From an uncultured Ruminococcus sp. (GTDB lineage Bacteria; Bacillota; Clostridia; Oscillospirales; Acutalibacteraceae), in NCBI GenBank assembly GCA_902763835.1, contig CACWTQ010000098.1, forward strand, positions 1 to 34,183: a DNA stretch of 34,183 nucleotides. The letters are read 5' to 3'. Of this stretch, positions 9,617 through 16,700 are shown piece by piece. The notes beneath the pieces were generated by a model that was given only the letters and a program-made list of their open reading frames with translations, had not been told where the DNA came from and ran no database searches. How positions within the stretch are numbered: the stretch's first letter is position 1; each line of letters starts with the position of its first letter. Both the position numbers and the translations under genes were made by a program.

Positions 9617-9640
9617 TTACGGATTAAAATCAATTCGTTT

Positions 9641-9740
9641 ACCCGACCGAAAAATTATCTTATCGGTTAGGAACTGTTTTCACCTTTATTCATAGTCTGT
9701 CGTAAGCACTATGCCCCGACAGACTGTTATCTTCACATAT
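9641..9740. repeat. leuC-leuD spacer: leader-module halves and hairpin
   Basis: ACCCGACCGAAAAATT (9641-9656) belongs with the ACGTGAAGATAG at 9463-9474 across MITE C. Further on, a 9-bp perfect hairpin AGTCTGTCG/CGACAGACT (9694-9725) is followed by TTATCTTCACATATT, a degenerate inverted end of the module. It lies just downstream of leuC on the gene strand. Confidence 0.5.
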
Positions 9741-9796
9741 TGATATTTCCATTCAATTCTACAAATGCAAGCGTAGCTTGCCGCCGCATTTATTCT

Positions 9797-11062
9797 TTAT
9801 TCTTTAATTCTTCTCGGGTCTGTGATAACTCCTGTCAAAGCACTTGCAGCCGCAACAGCCGGGCTTGCAAGGTAAATCTTTGAAGTGATATGACCCATTC
9901 TGCCGAGGAAGTTTCTGTTAGTAGTCGCAACGGCAACCTCATTCTCAGCAAGAATACCCATATATCCGCCCAGACAAGGACCGCATGTCGGAGTTGAAAC
10001 GGCACAGCCTGCGTCCATGAACGTTTCAATATATCCGAGTTTTATAGCCTCCTTGTAAATAGTCGGAGTTGCAGGGATAACAATACATCTTACACCCTTT
10101 GCAATCTTCTTGCCCTTGAGAATATCCGCTGCCGCTTTGAGGTCGGAAATTCTTCCGTTTGTGCAAGAACCGATAACAACTTGGTCAATCTTGACATCTG
10201 AAAGATCTGCGGCATCTCTTGTGTTCTCGGGGAGGTGAGGACAAGCAACGGTCGGCTCTATAACACCGAGGTCGATGTTGATAACTCTCTCGTACTCGGC
10301 ATCTTCGTCAGCCTTATAAACAGTATACTCTCTCTTTACTCTTTCGTCAACATATGCAAGAGTCTGTTCGTCAACCTCAAAGATACCGTTCTTAGCACCT
10401 GCTTCGATAGCCATATTTGAAATACAAAGACGGTCGTCAATAGAAAGCTCCGCAACACCCTCGCCCGTGAATTCCATTGACTTGTACAAAGCACCGTCAA
10501 CACCGATTTTGCCGATGATAAACAGTATAACGTCTTTACCCGAAACATACGGCTTAAGCTTGCCCGTGAGGTTAAACTTGATAGCTTCGGGAACTTTGAA
10601 CCAAGCTTCGCCCGTAGCCATACCTGCTGCCATATCTGTACTTCCGACACCCGTTGAAAACGCACCGATAGCACCGTAAGTGCAAGTATGCGAATCCGCA
10701 CCGATTACGATATCGCCCGGAGCAACAAGCCCTTTTTCGGGGAGCAAAGCGTGTTCAATACCCATTTCGCCGACATCGTAATAATTGTCGATATCAAACT
10801 TACAGGCAAAACATCTGCACTGCTGTGTCTGCTGTGCCGCCTTGATATCCTTATTCGGAACGAAATGATCCATTACCATAGCGATTTTTGATTTATCGAA
10901 AACTCCGTCAAATCCGTTCTTCTCGAACTCGTTAATAGCAACCGGAGTTGTGATGTCGTTGCCGAGAACCAAGCTGAGTTTAGTTTTAATCAGCTGACCC
11001 GGAACAACGTGGTCAAGTCCTGCACCTGCGGCAAGAATTTTCTGTGTCATTGTCATACCCAT
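9797..11062 (-). CDS. leuC: 3-isopropylmalate dehydratase large subunit
   Basis: LeuC isomerises 2-isopropylmalate to 3-isopropylmalate using a [4Fe-4S] cluster. The three ligand cysteines are in VIGSCTNGR and in the pair [10 protein letters not shown]. Other family signatures are [21 protein letters not shown] and the C-terminal [13 protein letters not shown]. The 421 residues correspond to the shorter archaeal/Firmicute LeuC. The ATG at 11062 follows AAAGGAGAG. Upstream lie the CTTCACGT/GGTCGGGT words and about 200 bp of AT-rich DNA where I see no convincing promoter. Confidence 0.97.
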   Translation of the reverse strand: MGMTMTQKILAAGAGLDHVVPGQLIKTKLSLVLGNDITTPVAINEFEKNGFDGVFDKSKIAMVMDHFVPNKDIKAAQQTQQCRCFACKFDIDNYYDVGEMGIEHALLPEKGLVAPGDIVIGADSHTCTYGAIGAFSTGVGSTDMAAGMATGEAWFKVPEAIKFNLTGKLKPYVSGKDVILFIIGKIGVDGALYKSMEFTGEGVAELSIDDRLCISNMAIEAGAKNGIFEVDEQTLAYVDERVKREYTVYKADEDAEYERVINIDLGVIEPTVACPHLPENTRDAADLSDVKIDQVVIGSCTNGRISDLKAAADILKGKKIAKGVRCIVIPATPTIYKEAIKLGYIETFMDAGCAVSTPTCGPCLGGYMGILAENEVAVATTNRNFLGRMGHITSKIYLASPAVAAASALTGVITDPRRIKE

Positions 11063-11076
11063 TTTTTATTCTCTCC

Positions 11077-11140
11077 TTTTTTTTAATACGTGAAGTTAGT
11101 TATCTTAAATTCTTACTTTTATTACCCGACCAATAGTTGG
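11077..11140 (-). repeat. Leader module upstream of leuC
   Basis: TTTTTTTTAATACGTGAAG is followed by ACCCGACCAATAGTT about 30 bp further along the plus strand. On the gene strand the order is AACTATTGGTCGGGT, then CTTCACGTATT, then the A-rich leuC ribosome site. Spacing to the ribosome site matches that at leuD and ilvA. Confidence 0.65.
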
Positions 11141-11338
11141 TATTATCAAATACTTTAAAAAATCCCAATTTGCACATGATACCTAAAAACTATGTGTTTT
11201 CAGAAGCTTTTTCATTTTCAAAATATTGATTTGGTATTTTTAATATCCAAAATATACTTTTTCTAATTCTGTAAATGACGTATTTATGCCATTTTTAAGT
11301 AGATTAAGTACTGTTTGCAAATCACTCTATTTTTACTA
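11141..11338. other. AT-rich spacer, no gene seen
   Basis: About 200 bp between the leuC leader module and MITE D. I see no open frame with a ribosome site, no strong promoter and no terminator stem here. Confidence 0.5.
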
Positions 11339-11341
11339 TTA

Positions 11342-11401
11342 GGAACTGTTGGGAAATAAATTAGACAAGTATAAATGTTCAAGTTATTTTCTGACAGTTC
11401 C
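11342..11401 (+). mobile_element. MITE copy D, minimal 60-bp form
   Basis: Only the two terminal repeats and a short link remain, flanked by TTA at 11339-11341 and 11402-11404. It shows that the internal hairpin region is not needed for insertion. The right-hand TTA is, on the minus strand, the TAA stop of the pseudogene next to it. Confidence 0.92.
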
Positions 11402-11704
11402 TTAATCAGCAAACATATTTTTCTTATCAAACAACGTCAAAATATCCCATACAGTATTATTATACCATTCTATCTCAACATTCCAAGGAAAATCTTTGAG
11501 AACTTCCCGAATATCCGTGCCGTTTGCTTTGGCTTCGGCAATTCTGTTATCTTCTTCTCTCTCTTCTTCAATTTACTTAACAAGATTTTCCGCTATTGCT
11601 GTGTATTTTTCAGTAAAATCTTTCGGCACGGCATTATCTCTTTCGTTTTTTGCATATGTTATTTTTCTTTCGATAATATCTTTAAGTGTAATATTCGCAC
11701 TCAT
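11402..11704 (-). pseudogene. Decayed paralogue of the adjacent unknown gene
   Basis: Translation from the ATG at 11704 gives MSANITLKDIIERK, nearly identical to the start of the intact gene at 11720-12145. The sequence then skips about 40 residues present in the neighbour, hits an in-frame TAA after TAIAENLVK, and continues in frame with matching text (IAEAKANGTDI, then WYNN and LFDKKN). It is therefore a tandem duplicate with one internal deletion and one nonsense codon. Its final stop falls in the target duplication of MITE D. Confidence 0.85.
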
Positions 11705-11719
11705 AATAAATCACCCTAA

Positions 11720-12145
11720 TTAAAGCAAAGCTTGATTTTTCATATCAAACAATATTAAAATCTCCGCTAGAGCGTTGTTATACCAAACTCTTTCCCCGCT
11801 CGATGGAAACTCTCTCAGCACCTCGTAAATGTCCGTGCCGTTTACTTTGGCTTCAGCAATTTTATTATACTTCTCGTCCTGCTCTTCTTCGATTTGCTTA
11901 CCTAGAGTTTTCGCTATTGCAATATACTTTTCGGTAAACTCTTCCTCTGACATTATCTCGATATCCTCAAGCATTTCTTCAAAAGCCTTAATCTCTGTAT
12001 CGTGCATTGCGATAAATTCCTCATATGTGAAATGATAAGGGTCTGTCACCGAAAAATCTATCGGCACGGCATTATCTCTTTCGTTTTTTGCATATGCTAT
12101 TTTTCTTTCGATAATATCTTTAAGTGTAATATTTGCACTTGACAT
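11720..12145 (-). CDS. Unknown protein, 141 residues, duplicated in tandem
   Basis: I do not recognise this family. The protein is acidic and helical in character, starting MSSANITLKDIIERK. It has a glutamate-rich middle (FEEMLEDIEIMSEEEFTEKY, about 65-84), KVNGTDIYEVLREFPSSGE and a C-terminal ILILFDMKN. There is no signal peptide or membrane segment. It directly abuts the stop of the upstream unknown gene (12146), so the two are probably translated together. A broken copy lies 15 bp downstream. Confidence 0.7.
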   Translation of the reverse strand: MSSANITLKDIIERKIAYAKNERDNAVPIDFSVTDPYHFTYEEFIAMHDTEIKAFEEMLEDIEIMSEEEFTEKYIAIAKTLGKQIEEEQDEKYNKIAEAKVNGTDIYEVLREFPSSGERVWYNNALAEILILFDMKNQALL

Positions 12146-12535
12146 TTAGTTCTCCTTACTTTTCTTTAATATAAGCCACGGCACTTCATAATGATTAACC
12201 GCTTCTTCCCAGATATCGGGATAACGGTTATTTTTCATATCCTCGCAAACTCTGCCGATTTCCTCTATATATCCGATTTCAAGATAGTCTTCGAGGAAAA
12301 TAACCGCTGCTTTGTATGCAAGCTCGGGAGTGAAATTTTTATCCTCGCTTGCATTCAAAGCTTTTTTAACAGCATTATCCCAATCGATTTCGTAAGCAGA
12401 GTCGGCGGTGGAATTATCTGCAAGAATAGACATACCGCCGAGCATTGAAGCAAGCCAATCATATTGATCCTTAAACTTAAAATAAATACTGTCAAGGTAT
12501 TTGAACATCATACAGTAACCGTCAAAGTAAATCAT
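12146..12535 (-). CDS. Unknown protein, 129 residues
   Basis: Not recognised. It is a soluble, aromatic-rich small protein with YLDSIYFKFKDQYDWLASML (about 14-33) and a C-terminal WEEAVNHYEVPWLILKK. The start is uncertain: ATG at 12535 has no strong ribosome site, and the MM pair at residues 9-10 is an alternative. It follows leuA by 13 bp and abuts the next unknown gene. The pair breaks up the leucine genes and might be an accessory insertion, but nothing in the sequence tells what it does. Confidence 0.65.
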   Translation of the reverse strand: MIYFDGYCMMFKYLDSIYFKFKDQYDWLASMLGGMSILADNSTADSAYEIDWDNAVKKALNASEDKNFTPELAYKAAVIFLEDYLEIGYIEEIGRVCEDMKNNRYPDIWEEAVNHYEVPWLILKKSKEN

Positions 12536-12548
12536 ATTATCATCTGTT

Positions 12549-14240
12549 TCAAGCGTTTTTTATCGGTATTGCCGACCTTTCTCTTCTGTTAATAGCACTG
12601 AACAACGCATCAACCGACGAATAAATAATATCGTTATTAACCCCGACACCCCATTCAACATTACCGTTCTTATCCGCAATGCTGACATAGGTAACAGCCT
12701 TTGAATCCATACCTCTTTCCAAAGCGTGTTCCGTATAGGAGAGGTCGCAAATCTCAATATCGAGCTGATGTCTTAAAGCACGGCTTACCGCACTGAGTCT
12801 GCCTGAGCCCTCGGCTTCGATAGTCTTTTCCTCATCATAATATCCTACGACCATAGTAACGTGCATACGTTCACCATTATTAATTTTCTTGAAAACAATA
12901 TCCTTCAAAGTGAGCGGGCCTTTAATATTTACAAACTCCTTGTAGAACTCGTCAAACACTTCGTTCGGGAGCATTTCCTTGTGGTTCACGTCGGAAACAT
13001 TCTTGATGTAATAGCTGACCTTTTCGCTAAAAGCTTTGGGAAGTGTAAATCCGTAATTGCTTTCGAGAAGATAACCGACACCACCCTTGCCCGACTGGGA
13101 GTTAATTCGGATAACGTCCGTTTCGTACTCTCTGCCGACATCTGCGGGGTCAATCGGAAGATACGGAACAGTCCATGTATCGAGGTTCCTTTCCTCGTGC
13201 CACTTCTTGCCCTTTGCGATAGCGTCCTGATGTGAACCCGAGAATGCAGCAAACACCAAAGCACCCGAATACGGCGAACGTTCGTCAACGTTCATTCTTG
13301 TAACACTCTCGTACAATTCGCAGATTGACGGAATATCTGAGAAGTCAAGCTCGGGGTCGACACCCTGTGAGAACATATTCATTGCAACCGTGATAATATC
13401 GACATTACCTGTTCTCTCACCGTTGCCGAAAAGTGTACCCTCAACTCTGTCTGCACCTGCAAGCAAGCCAAGCTCCGTATCGGCAACACCGCAGCCACGG
13501 TCGTTATGTGGGTGAAGTGAAACCTCGATAGCCTCTCTGTATTTAAGTCTGTCGGACATATACTCTATCTGATTAGCGTATATGTGCGGCAAGGAATGTT
13601 CAACCGTAACGGGGAGATTGATAATAGCCTTTCTGTCGGGGGTAGGCTGCAAAATATCGAGAACGGCATTGCACACCTCGAGAGCATACTCCGGTTCTGT
13701 GCCTGTGAACGATTCGGGTGAATACTCGACACGGAAGTCTGTGCCTTGCTCCTCCTGCAATCTCTTGATAAGCTTTGCACCGTTTACGGCAATCTCCTTG
13801 ATTTCCTCCTTAGACTTTTTGAAAACTTGTTCCCTCTGAGCATATGAAGTCGAATTGTAGAAATGAACAATAGCATTCTTACAGCCTTTGAGTGCTTCAA
13901 AGGTTTTGAGGATAATATGCTCCCTAGCCTGAGTGAGAACCTGAACGGTTACGTCATCGGGAATTCTGTTTTCCTCAATAAGTCTGCGGAGAAAATTATA
14001 CTCCGTTTCGCTTGCGGCTGGGAAACCTACTTCGATTTCCTTAAAACCGATTTTTACGAGGAGGTCAAAGAAGGTGAGTTTTTCCTCAATGCTCATAGGG
14101 ATAATAAGCGACTGATTTCCGTCACGCAAATCAACAGAACACCATGTTGGAGCTTTATCTATATATTCCTTTTTAACCCACTTATACTCATTGACAGGCG
14201 GATTAAAGTATTGTCTTTTATATCTTTCAAAATTTTTCAT
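12549..14240 (-). CDS. leuA: 2-isopropylmalate synthase (long type)
   Basis: LeuA condenses acetyl-CoA with 3-methyl-2-oxobutanoate, the committed step of leucine synthesis. From the ATG at 14240 it has 563 residues. The TIM-barrel signature LRDGNQSLI lies near residue 38, with SLHPHNDRGCGVADTELGLLAGADRVEGT containing the HxH metal site and GNGERTGN following. The C-terminal LeuA dimerisation/allosteric domain is present (VVGYYDEEKTIEAEGSGRLSA). The layout is the roughly 560-residue type also found in Actinobacteria. AAGGAG 8 bp upstream fixes the start. A frame extending to 14381 is translation of the leader. Expression should be set by the T-box at 14514-14807. Confidence 0.96.
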   Translation of the reverse strand: MKNFERYKRQYFNPPVNEYKWVKKEYIDKAPTWCSVDLRDGNQSLIIPMSIEEKLTFFDLLVKIGFKEIEVGFPAASETEYNFLRRLIEENRIPDDVTVQVLTQAREHIILKTFEALKGCKNAIVHFYNSTSYAQREQVFKKSKEEIKEIAVNGAKLIKRLQEEQGTDFRVEYSPESFTGTEPEYALEVCNAVLDILQPTPDRKAIINLPVTVEHSLPHIYANQIEYMSDRLKYREAIEVSLHPHNDRGCGVADTELGLLAGADRVEGTLFGNGERTGNVDIITVAMNMFSQGVDPELDFSDIPSICELYESVTRMNVDERSPYSGALVFAAFSGSHQDAIAKGKKWHEERNLDTWTVPYLPIDPADVGREYETDVIRINSQSGKGGVGYLLESNYGFTLPKAFSEKVSYYIKNVSDVNHKEMLPNEVFDEFYKEFVNIKGPLTLKDIVFKKINNGERMHVTMVVGYYDEEKTIEAEGSGRLSAVSRALRHQLDIEICDLSYTEHALERGMDSKAVTYVSIADKNGNVEWGVGVNNDIIYSSVDALFSAINRRERSAIPIKNA

Positions 14241-14296
14241 AATCAATCTACTCCTTATAAAAATAATGTTAAACGTAACTTTCAGCCAAACGGCGG

Positions 14297-14336
14297 GCGG
14301 ACAACAGCGGACAACGGCGGACAACGGCGGACAACG
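14297..14336 (-). repeat. Four 10-bp tandem repeats before leuA
   Basis: GCGGACAACR is repeated four times (first unit ends in A, the others in G) and is followed by TCCGC. On the gene strand the unit is GTTGTCCGC plus one base. It is much more GC-rich than the surrounding spacer and lies about 55 bp before the leuA start. Confidence 0.85.
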
Positions 14337-14344
14337 TCCGCTTG

Positions 14345-14510
14345 AAAAACGTGAAGCAACTCTTTCTAGGATTAACTTCATCTACCCGACCGAAAGTATT
14401 TGGTGTGATTGTTATTTTACGAAATAAAGTTAGTCTGTAACTACCGCATTAAATCCATTTTTGGTCGGGTAATAAAAGCTAGGGATAAAACAAACTATCT
14501 TCACGTATAA
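14345..14510. repeat. Inverted-repeat leader module between T-box and leuA
   Basis: The outer arms are ACGTGAAG (14349-14356) and ACTATCTTCACGT (14494-14506). The inner arms are ACCCGACCGAAAG (14384-14396) and TTGGTCGGGT (14461-14470). It begins exactly at the T-run of the T-box terminator. It is the most symmetrical example of the family seen before leuC, leuD, ilvA and ilvD. Confidence 0.65.
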
Positions 14511-14513
14511 AAA

Positions 14514-14807
14514 AGTCTTCGCCTTTTATCTCTAAAAGACGAAGACTACAATTCCATAGTTCCGTGGTACCACTTTTATTGGCTCAAAACAAACCCACTC
14601 TTTCAGCACAAACAATGCCAACTTCCTATAACGGGGAAGAGCCGTTCTTCCTAATCTGCCGCTTCACGAACACGGACATTTCAGTTGACCGCTCAAGGGT
14701 GAGCTCGGCACTCGGGGCACTGCCGTTTCACATCAGCCAACGGCTTTCTGAAAGTAAACTCTCCGATACCTTTTACCCTATCATCGCATTTGAAATTATC
14801 TTTTATT
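14514..14807 (-). promoter_or_regulatory. T-box leader of leuA, probable leucine (CUC) specifier
   Basis: Read on the minus strand, the leader carries the T-box antiterminator sequence AAAAGTGGTACCACGGA (14561-14577). This is followed by a terminator with perfect 8-bp arms AGTCTTCG/CGAAGACT (14514-14547) and a T-run. The base of Stem I pairs AGGGT (14775-14779) with ACCCT (14696-14700). Directly before the second arm is CTC (14701-14703), the usual specifier position, giving leucine. Uncharged tRNA-Leu would favour read-through into leuA. The T-box is seen; the codon assignment is my reading of the fold. Confidence 0.88.
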
Positions 14808-14836
14808 ATTATAACGCAGATTAGGGAGTTTGTCAA
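14808..14836 (-). promoter_or_regulatory. Promoter of the leuA T-box leader
   Basis: A full consensus promoter: TTGACA (14831-14836), 17-bp spacer, TATAAT (14808-14813), on the minus strand. Transcription should start near 14801. Confidence 0.9.
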
Positions 14837-14861
14837 CATTATTTTTTGTAAAATTTTTTAA

Positions 14862-14955
14862 GGAACTGTTGGGAAATAAATTGAACAATTTAGACGCAGG
14901 ATAATTTGTTCTGTGTTAGGCACAACACCGCAGGAATACTGACGTATTTCAAGGT
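14862..14955 (+). mobile_element. MITE copy E, right end missing, fused to bioB
   Basis: Left terminal repeat and TAA flank (14859-14861) are present. The copy stops at TATTTCAAGG, the same internal point as copies F and K, and runs directly into bioB coding sequence. The last part of bioB is therefore translated from the element. Confidence 0.88.
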
Positions 14956-15834
14956 GGTAATGGTCGCATTTGCTCCCGAAAAGAACGCTTCCTTTCCGCT
15001 CTCGCTCATAAGGTTTCTGCCTGCCGCAAGCCTAATATGTGCAGTCGGGTTTATGAACCTGAACAACGCAACGCTGCGGAGAATTTCGTCCTCCGTAAGC
15101 ACGGGCAAATCCTGCAGCGGTGTACCCTTGATAGGCATTAACGCATTCAAAGGAATGGAATCGATATTAAGCTCGCTGAGGGTCAGAGCCATATCAAGCC
15201 TGTCCTCCCAAGTTTCGCCCATTCCGAGAATACCGCCCGAACAGACTTCAAGTCCTGCTTTCTGTGCGGCTTTAATACACTTGATTTTATCGTCAAAGGT
15301 ATGCGTGGTACAGATATTCGGGAAGTTGCGGCGAGATGTTTCGATGTTTGCGTGATACATAGTAACACCGCTTTCACGAAGTCTTACAAACTGGTCTTCC
15401 GTAAGCAGTCCGTGAGATGCACAAAGCGAAATATTCGGACATTCCTCGTTCATTCTGCTGTAAATATTGACCGCCTGTTCAAACGCACCGCCACAGAGGG
15501 TACGTCCTGCCGTAACTATAGAAAACTTATGAACGCCGTAGGCTTCATTTTTCTTACAGGCTTCTATGACCTCGTCCGCATTGAGTAAATCGTACTCTTT
15601 AGCACCTGTGGGGTTATGTGCGGACTGGGCACAGAACTTGCAGTTCTCGCTGCACCTGCCTGCACGTCCGTTGATAATGGAACAAAGGTTCACATGATTT
15701 CCGCAGAGATTTTCTCTGATTTTGTTTGCGGCTTTTCTTAGTGCTTCAAGATCGCCGTTAATTAGGAAAGACAAATCGTCTTCTCTGTTTAGTCTTCTGC
15801 CGGCTATGATTTCATCTGCTGTTTGTTGTATCAT
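14890..15834 (-). CDS. bioB: Biotin synthase, C-terminus replaced by MITE
   Basis: BioB is the radical-SAM enzyme that inserts sulfur into dethiobiotin. The CxxxCxxC cluster motif is in CSENCKFCAQS (about 58-68). Other hallmarks are ICTTHTFDDKIKC, GLEVCSGGILGMGE and LMPIKGTPL. The genuine protein ends around GANATITT. The following 20 residues, [20 protein letters not shown], come from MITE copy E and recur at the end of the broken HAD protein. The lost part is a short C-terminal tail, so activity is possible but not certain. The ATG follows GGAGATG by about 12 bp. No other biotin gene is in the window. Confidence 0.9.
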   Translation of the reverse strand: MIQQTADEIIAGRRLNREDDLSFLINGDLEALRKAANKIRENLCGNHVNLCSIINGRAGRCSENCKFCAQSAHNPTGAKEYDLLNADEVIEACKKNEAYGVHKFSIVTAGRTLCGGAFEQAVNIYSRMNEECPNISLCASHGLLTEDQFVRLRESGVTMYHANIETSRRNFPNICTTHTFDDKIKCIKAAQKAGLEVCSGGILGMGETWEDRLDMALTLSELNIDSIPLNALMPIKGTPLQDLPVLTEDEILRSVALFRFINPTAHIRLAAGRNLMSESGKEAFFSGANATITTLKYVSIPAVLCLTQNKLSCV

Positions 15835-15865
15835 TGTTGTTTGTCATCTCCGATTGTTTTATTTA

Positions 15866-15939
15866 TGTCAACCGTTAATAGTGAAGTTAAAGTTGACAAT
15901 TCATATAGATATTATAGCAGTTTCGGAGTCGATTGTCAA
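15866..15939 (-). promoter_or_regulatory. bioB promoter with BirA-like operator
   Basis: TTGACA (15934-15939), a 17-bp spacer and TATAAT (15911-15916) form a consensus promoter. Between the start site and bioB lies the inverted repeat TGTCAAC (15866-15872) and GTTGACA (15892-15898). Such arms resemble the GTTAAC/GTTGAC dyads bound by BirA in Firmicutes. Biotin-dependent repression is inferred from this placement. Confidence 0.75.
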
Positions 15940-16025
15940 CCGAAAATCAAAAAATTACAAGTGACCATAATCAGAAGCTAAAAAATCAAAAAATGAAATT
16001 GATTACAAAAAAATGTCAAAAAGAC

Positions 16026-16054
16026 TTGAAAAGATAACAAAATTATGATAAAAT
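16026..16054 (+). promoter_or_regulatory. Promoter of small RNA A
   Basis: TTGAAA (16026-16031), 17-bp spacer, TAAAAT (16049-16054). Expected start near 16061. Confidence 0.6.
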
Positions 16055-16060
16055 ATAAAA

Positions 16061-16174
16061 TGCAAGATAGATAACTAAAAACGGTAGGCGGTTTGTCCCC
16101 TAAAAAATCTACCCAATCGGGTACTTAAACAGGGGCAACAACTTCTTTGTTAGTCCGCCCCTGTTGCCTTTTTT
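16061..16174 (+). ncRNA. Small RNA A, paralogue of the antisense RNA at 16575-16665
   Basis: A transcript of about 115 nt is predicted between a promoter and a terminator. Its 5' part has GATAGATAAC and GGCGGTTTGTCCCCTA, matching GACAGACAAC and GACGGTTTGTCGCCCTA in the opposite-strand RNA near 16660. It continues with a small perfect hairpin TACCCAATCGGGTA (16110-16123). It ends in a long stem (CAGGGGC 16130-16136 with GCCCCTG 16157-16163) followed by a T-run. No credible reading frame is present in it. I infer a duplicated antitoxin-type RNA whose partner was lost, or a second regulator of the peptide at 16469. Confidence 0.55.
16130..16174 (+). terminator. Terminator of small RNA A
   Basis: The stem CAGGGGC/GCCCCTG is extended by AACAA/TTGTT with a bulge, then TTGCCTTTTTTG. 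Confidence 0.75.
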
Positions 16175-16284
16175 GCCGAATGCTGAAAAATCACAGACAG
16201 ACGAGTGTTCCAAGGAACTTTGCGGAGCGGAAGAAACTGACGAAGGGTCAGAGTTCATCGGCTTCGACTGCGATAATGCAGGAT

Positions 16285-16313
16285 TTTTGGGATTACGCTC
16301 CTTGTGGTATAAT
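16285..16313 (+). promoter_or_regulatory. Extended -10 promoter facing the small peptide gene
   Basis: TGGTATAAT (16305-16313) is a perfect extended -10. The -35 position has only TTTTGG (16285-16290). Transcription would start near 16320, inside MITE F, and run to the peptide gene at 16469. Confidence 0.6.
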
Positions 16314-16317
16314 CTAA

Positions 16318-16410
16318 GGAACTGTTGGGAAATAAGTTGAACAATTTAGACGCAGGATAATTTGTTCTGTGTTAGGCACAACACCGCAGGAATACTGACG
16401 TATTTCAAGG
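16318..16410 (+). mobile_element. MITE copy F, left part
   Basis: Left terminal repeat after TAA (16315-16317), stopping at TATTTCAAGG as in copies E and K. It begins 4 bp after the extended -10 box, so it became part of the peptide gene's leader. A right terminal repeat in the same orientation lies 540 bp away (16951-16968). Confidence 0.85.
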
Positions 16411-16468
16411 TTGGTTTCGTGTTAACCAATTATAGGGGAACACAGATTTGGTAAGGGGGGATTCGGGT

Positions 16469-16585
16469 ATGTACACAGGAATGACACTTGGAGATTACAT
16501 AAATCTCTATATGTTAGTCTTGTATGCAGTTCAGACTGTTATAGCTGTGTTGCTGTACTTAAACGATACAGATAACAAAAAGTAA
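16469..16585 (+). CDS. 38-residue membrane peptide, type I toxin-like
   Basis: The frame starts at ATG 16469 behind AAGGGGGG. The product has a short N-terminus (MYTGMTLGDY), one hydrophobic helix (about residues 12-31, INLYMLVLYAVQTVIAVLLY) and a polar, lysine-ended tail (LNDTDNKK). This layout is that of small hydrophobic toxins such as BsrG/TxpA and the putative holin-like toxin family; family membership is inferred from layout. The stop codon lies inside a terminator stem, and an antisense RNA with a consensus promoter covers that end. A second ATG at residue 5 is possible but has a poorer ribosome site. Confidence 0.7.
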   Translation: MYTGMTLGDYINLYMLVLYAVQTVIAVLLYLNDTDNKK

Positions 16586-16665
16586 CCGCCTCTCTCCAAA
16601 GGTACGGTTACTTTTTATAACGTATCAAATAGGGCGACAAACCGTCTATCGGTTGTCTGTCTTGT
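16575..16665 (-). ncRNA. Antisense RNA over the toxin-like gene's 3' end
   Basis: From the consensus promoter at 16672-16700 a transcript of about 90 nt would start near 16665 and end in the shared stem at 16577-16616. It overlaps the last codons and the terminator of the 38-residue peptide, the usual arrangement of the TxpA/RatA and BsrG/SR4 type I systems. Its 5' part resembles that of small RNA A. Existence and size are predicted from promoter and terminator only. Confidence 0.65.
16577..16616. terminator. Bidirectional terminator shared by peptide mRNA and antisense RNA
   Basis: Perfect 12-bp arms AAAAAGTAACCG and CGGTTACTTTTT around a 16-nt loop. Both strands end in a U-rich arm. The peptide's TAA stop is within the left arm. 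Confidence 0.8.
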
Positions 16666-16671
16666 ATTTTT

Positions 16672-16700
16672 ATTATATTCTTAAGTCAAGAAAAAGTCAA
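16672..16700 (-). promoter_or_regulatory. Consensus promoter of the antisense RNA
   Basis: TTGACT (16695-16700), 17-bp spacer, TATAAT (16672-16677) on the minus strand. It is among the strongest promoters in the window and points at the peptide gene from downstream. Confidence 0.85.

Noticed and set aside
9439..9633. N-terminal extension of leuD (226-residue frame)
   Set aside because: The extra residues are a translation of MITE C and its flanks; the ATG at 9438 has a good ribosome site and matches the family start.
14241..14381. N-terminal extension of leuA (610-residue frame)
   Set aside because: It covers the tandem repeats and leader; AAGGAG before the ATG at 14240 and the family start favour the shorter form.
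16165..16317. Short frames in the GC-richer stretch after small RNA A
   Set aside because: Frames on both strands are open for 40-50 codons, but none has a convincing ribosome site or recognisable product.
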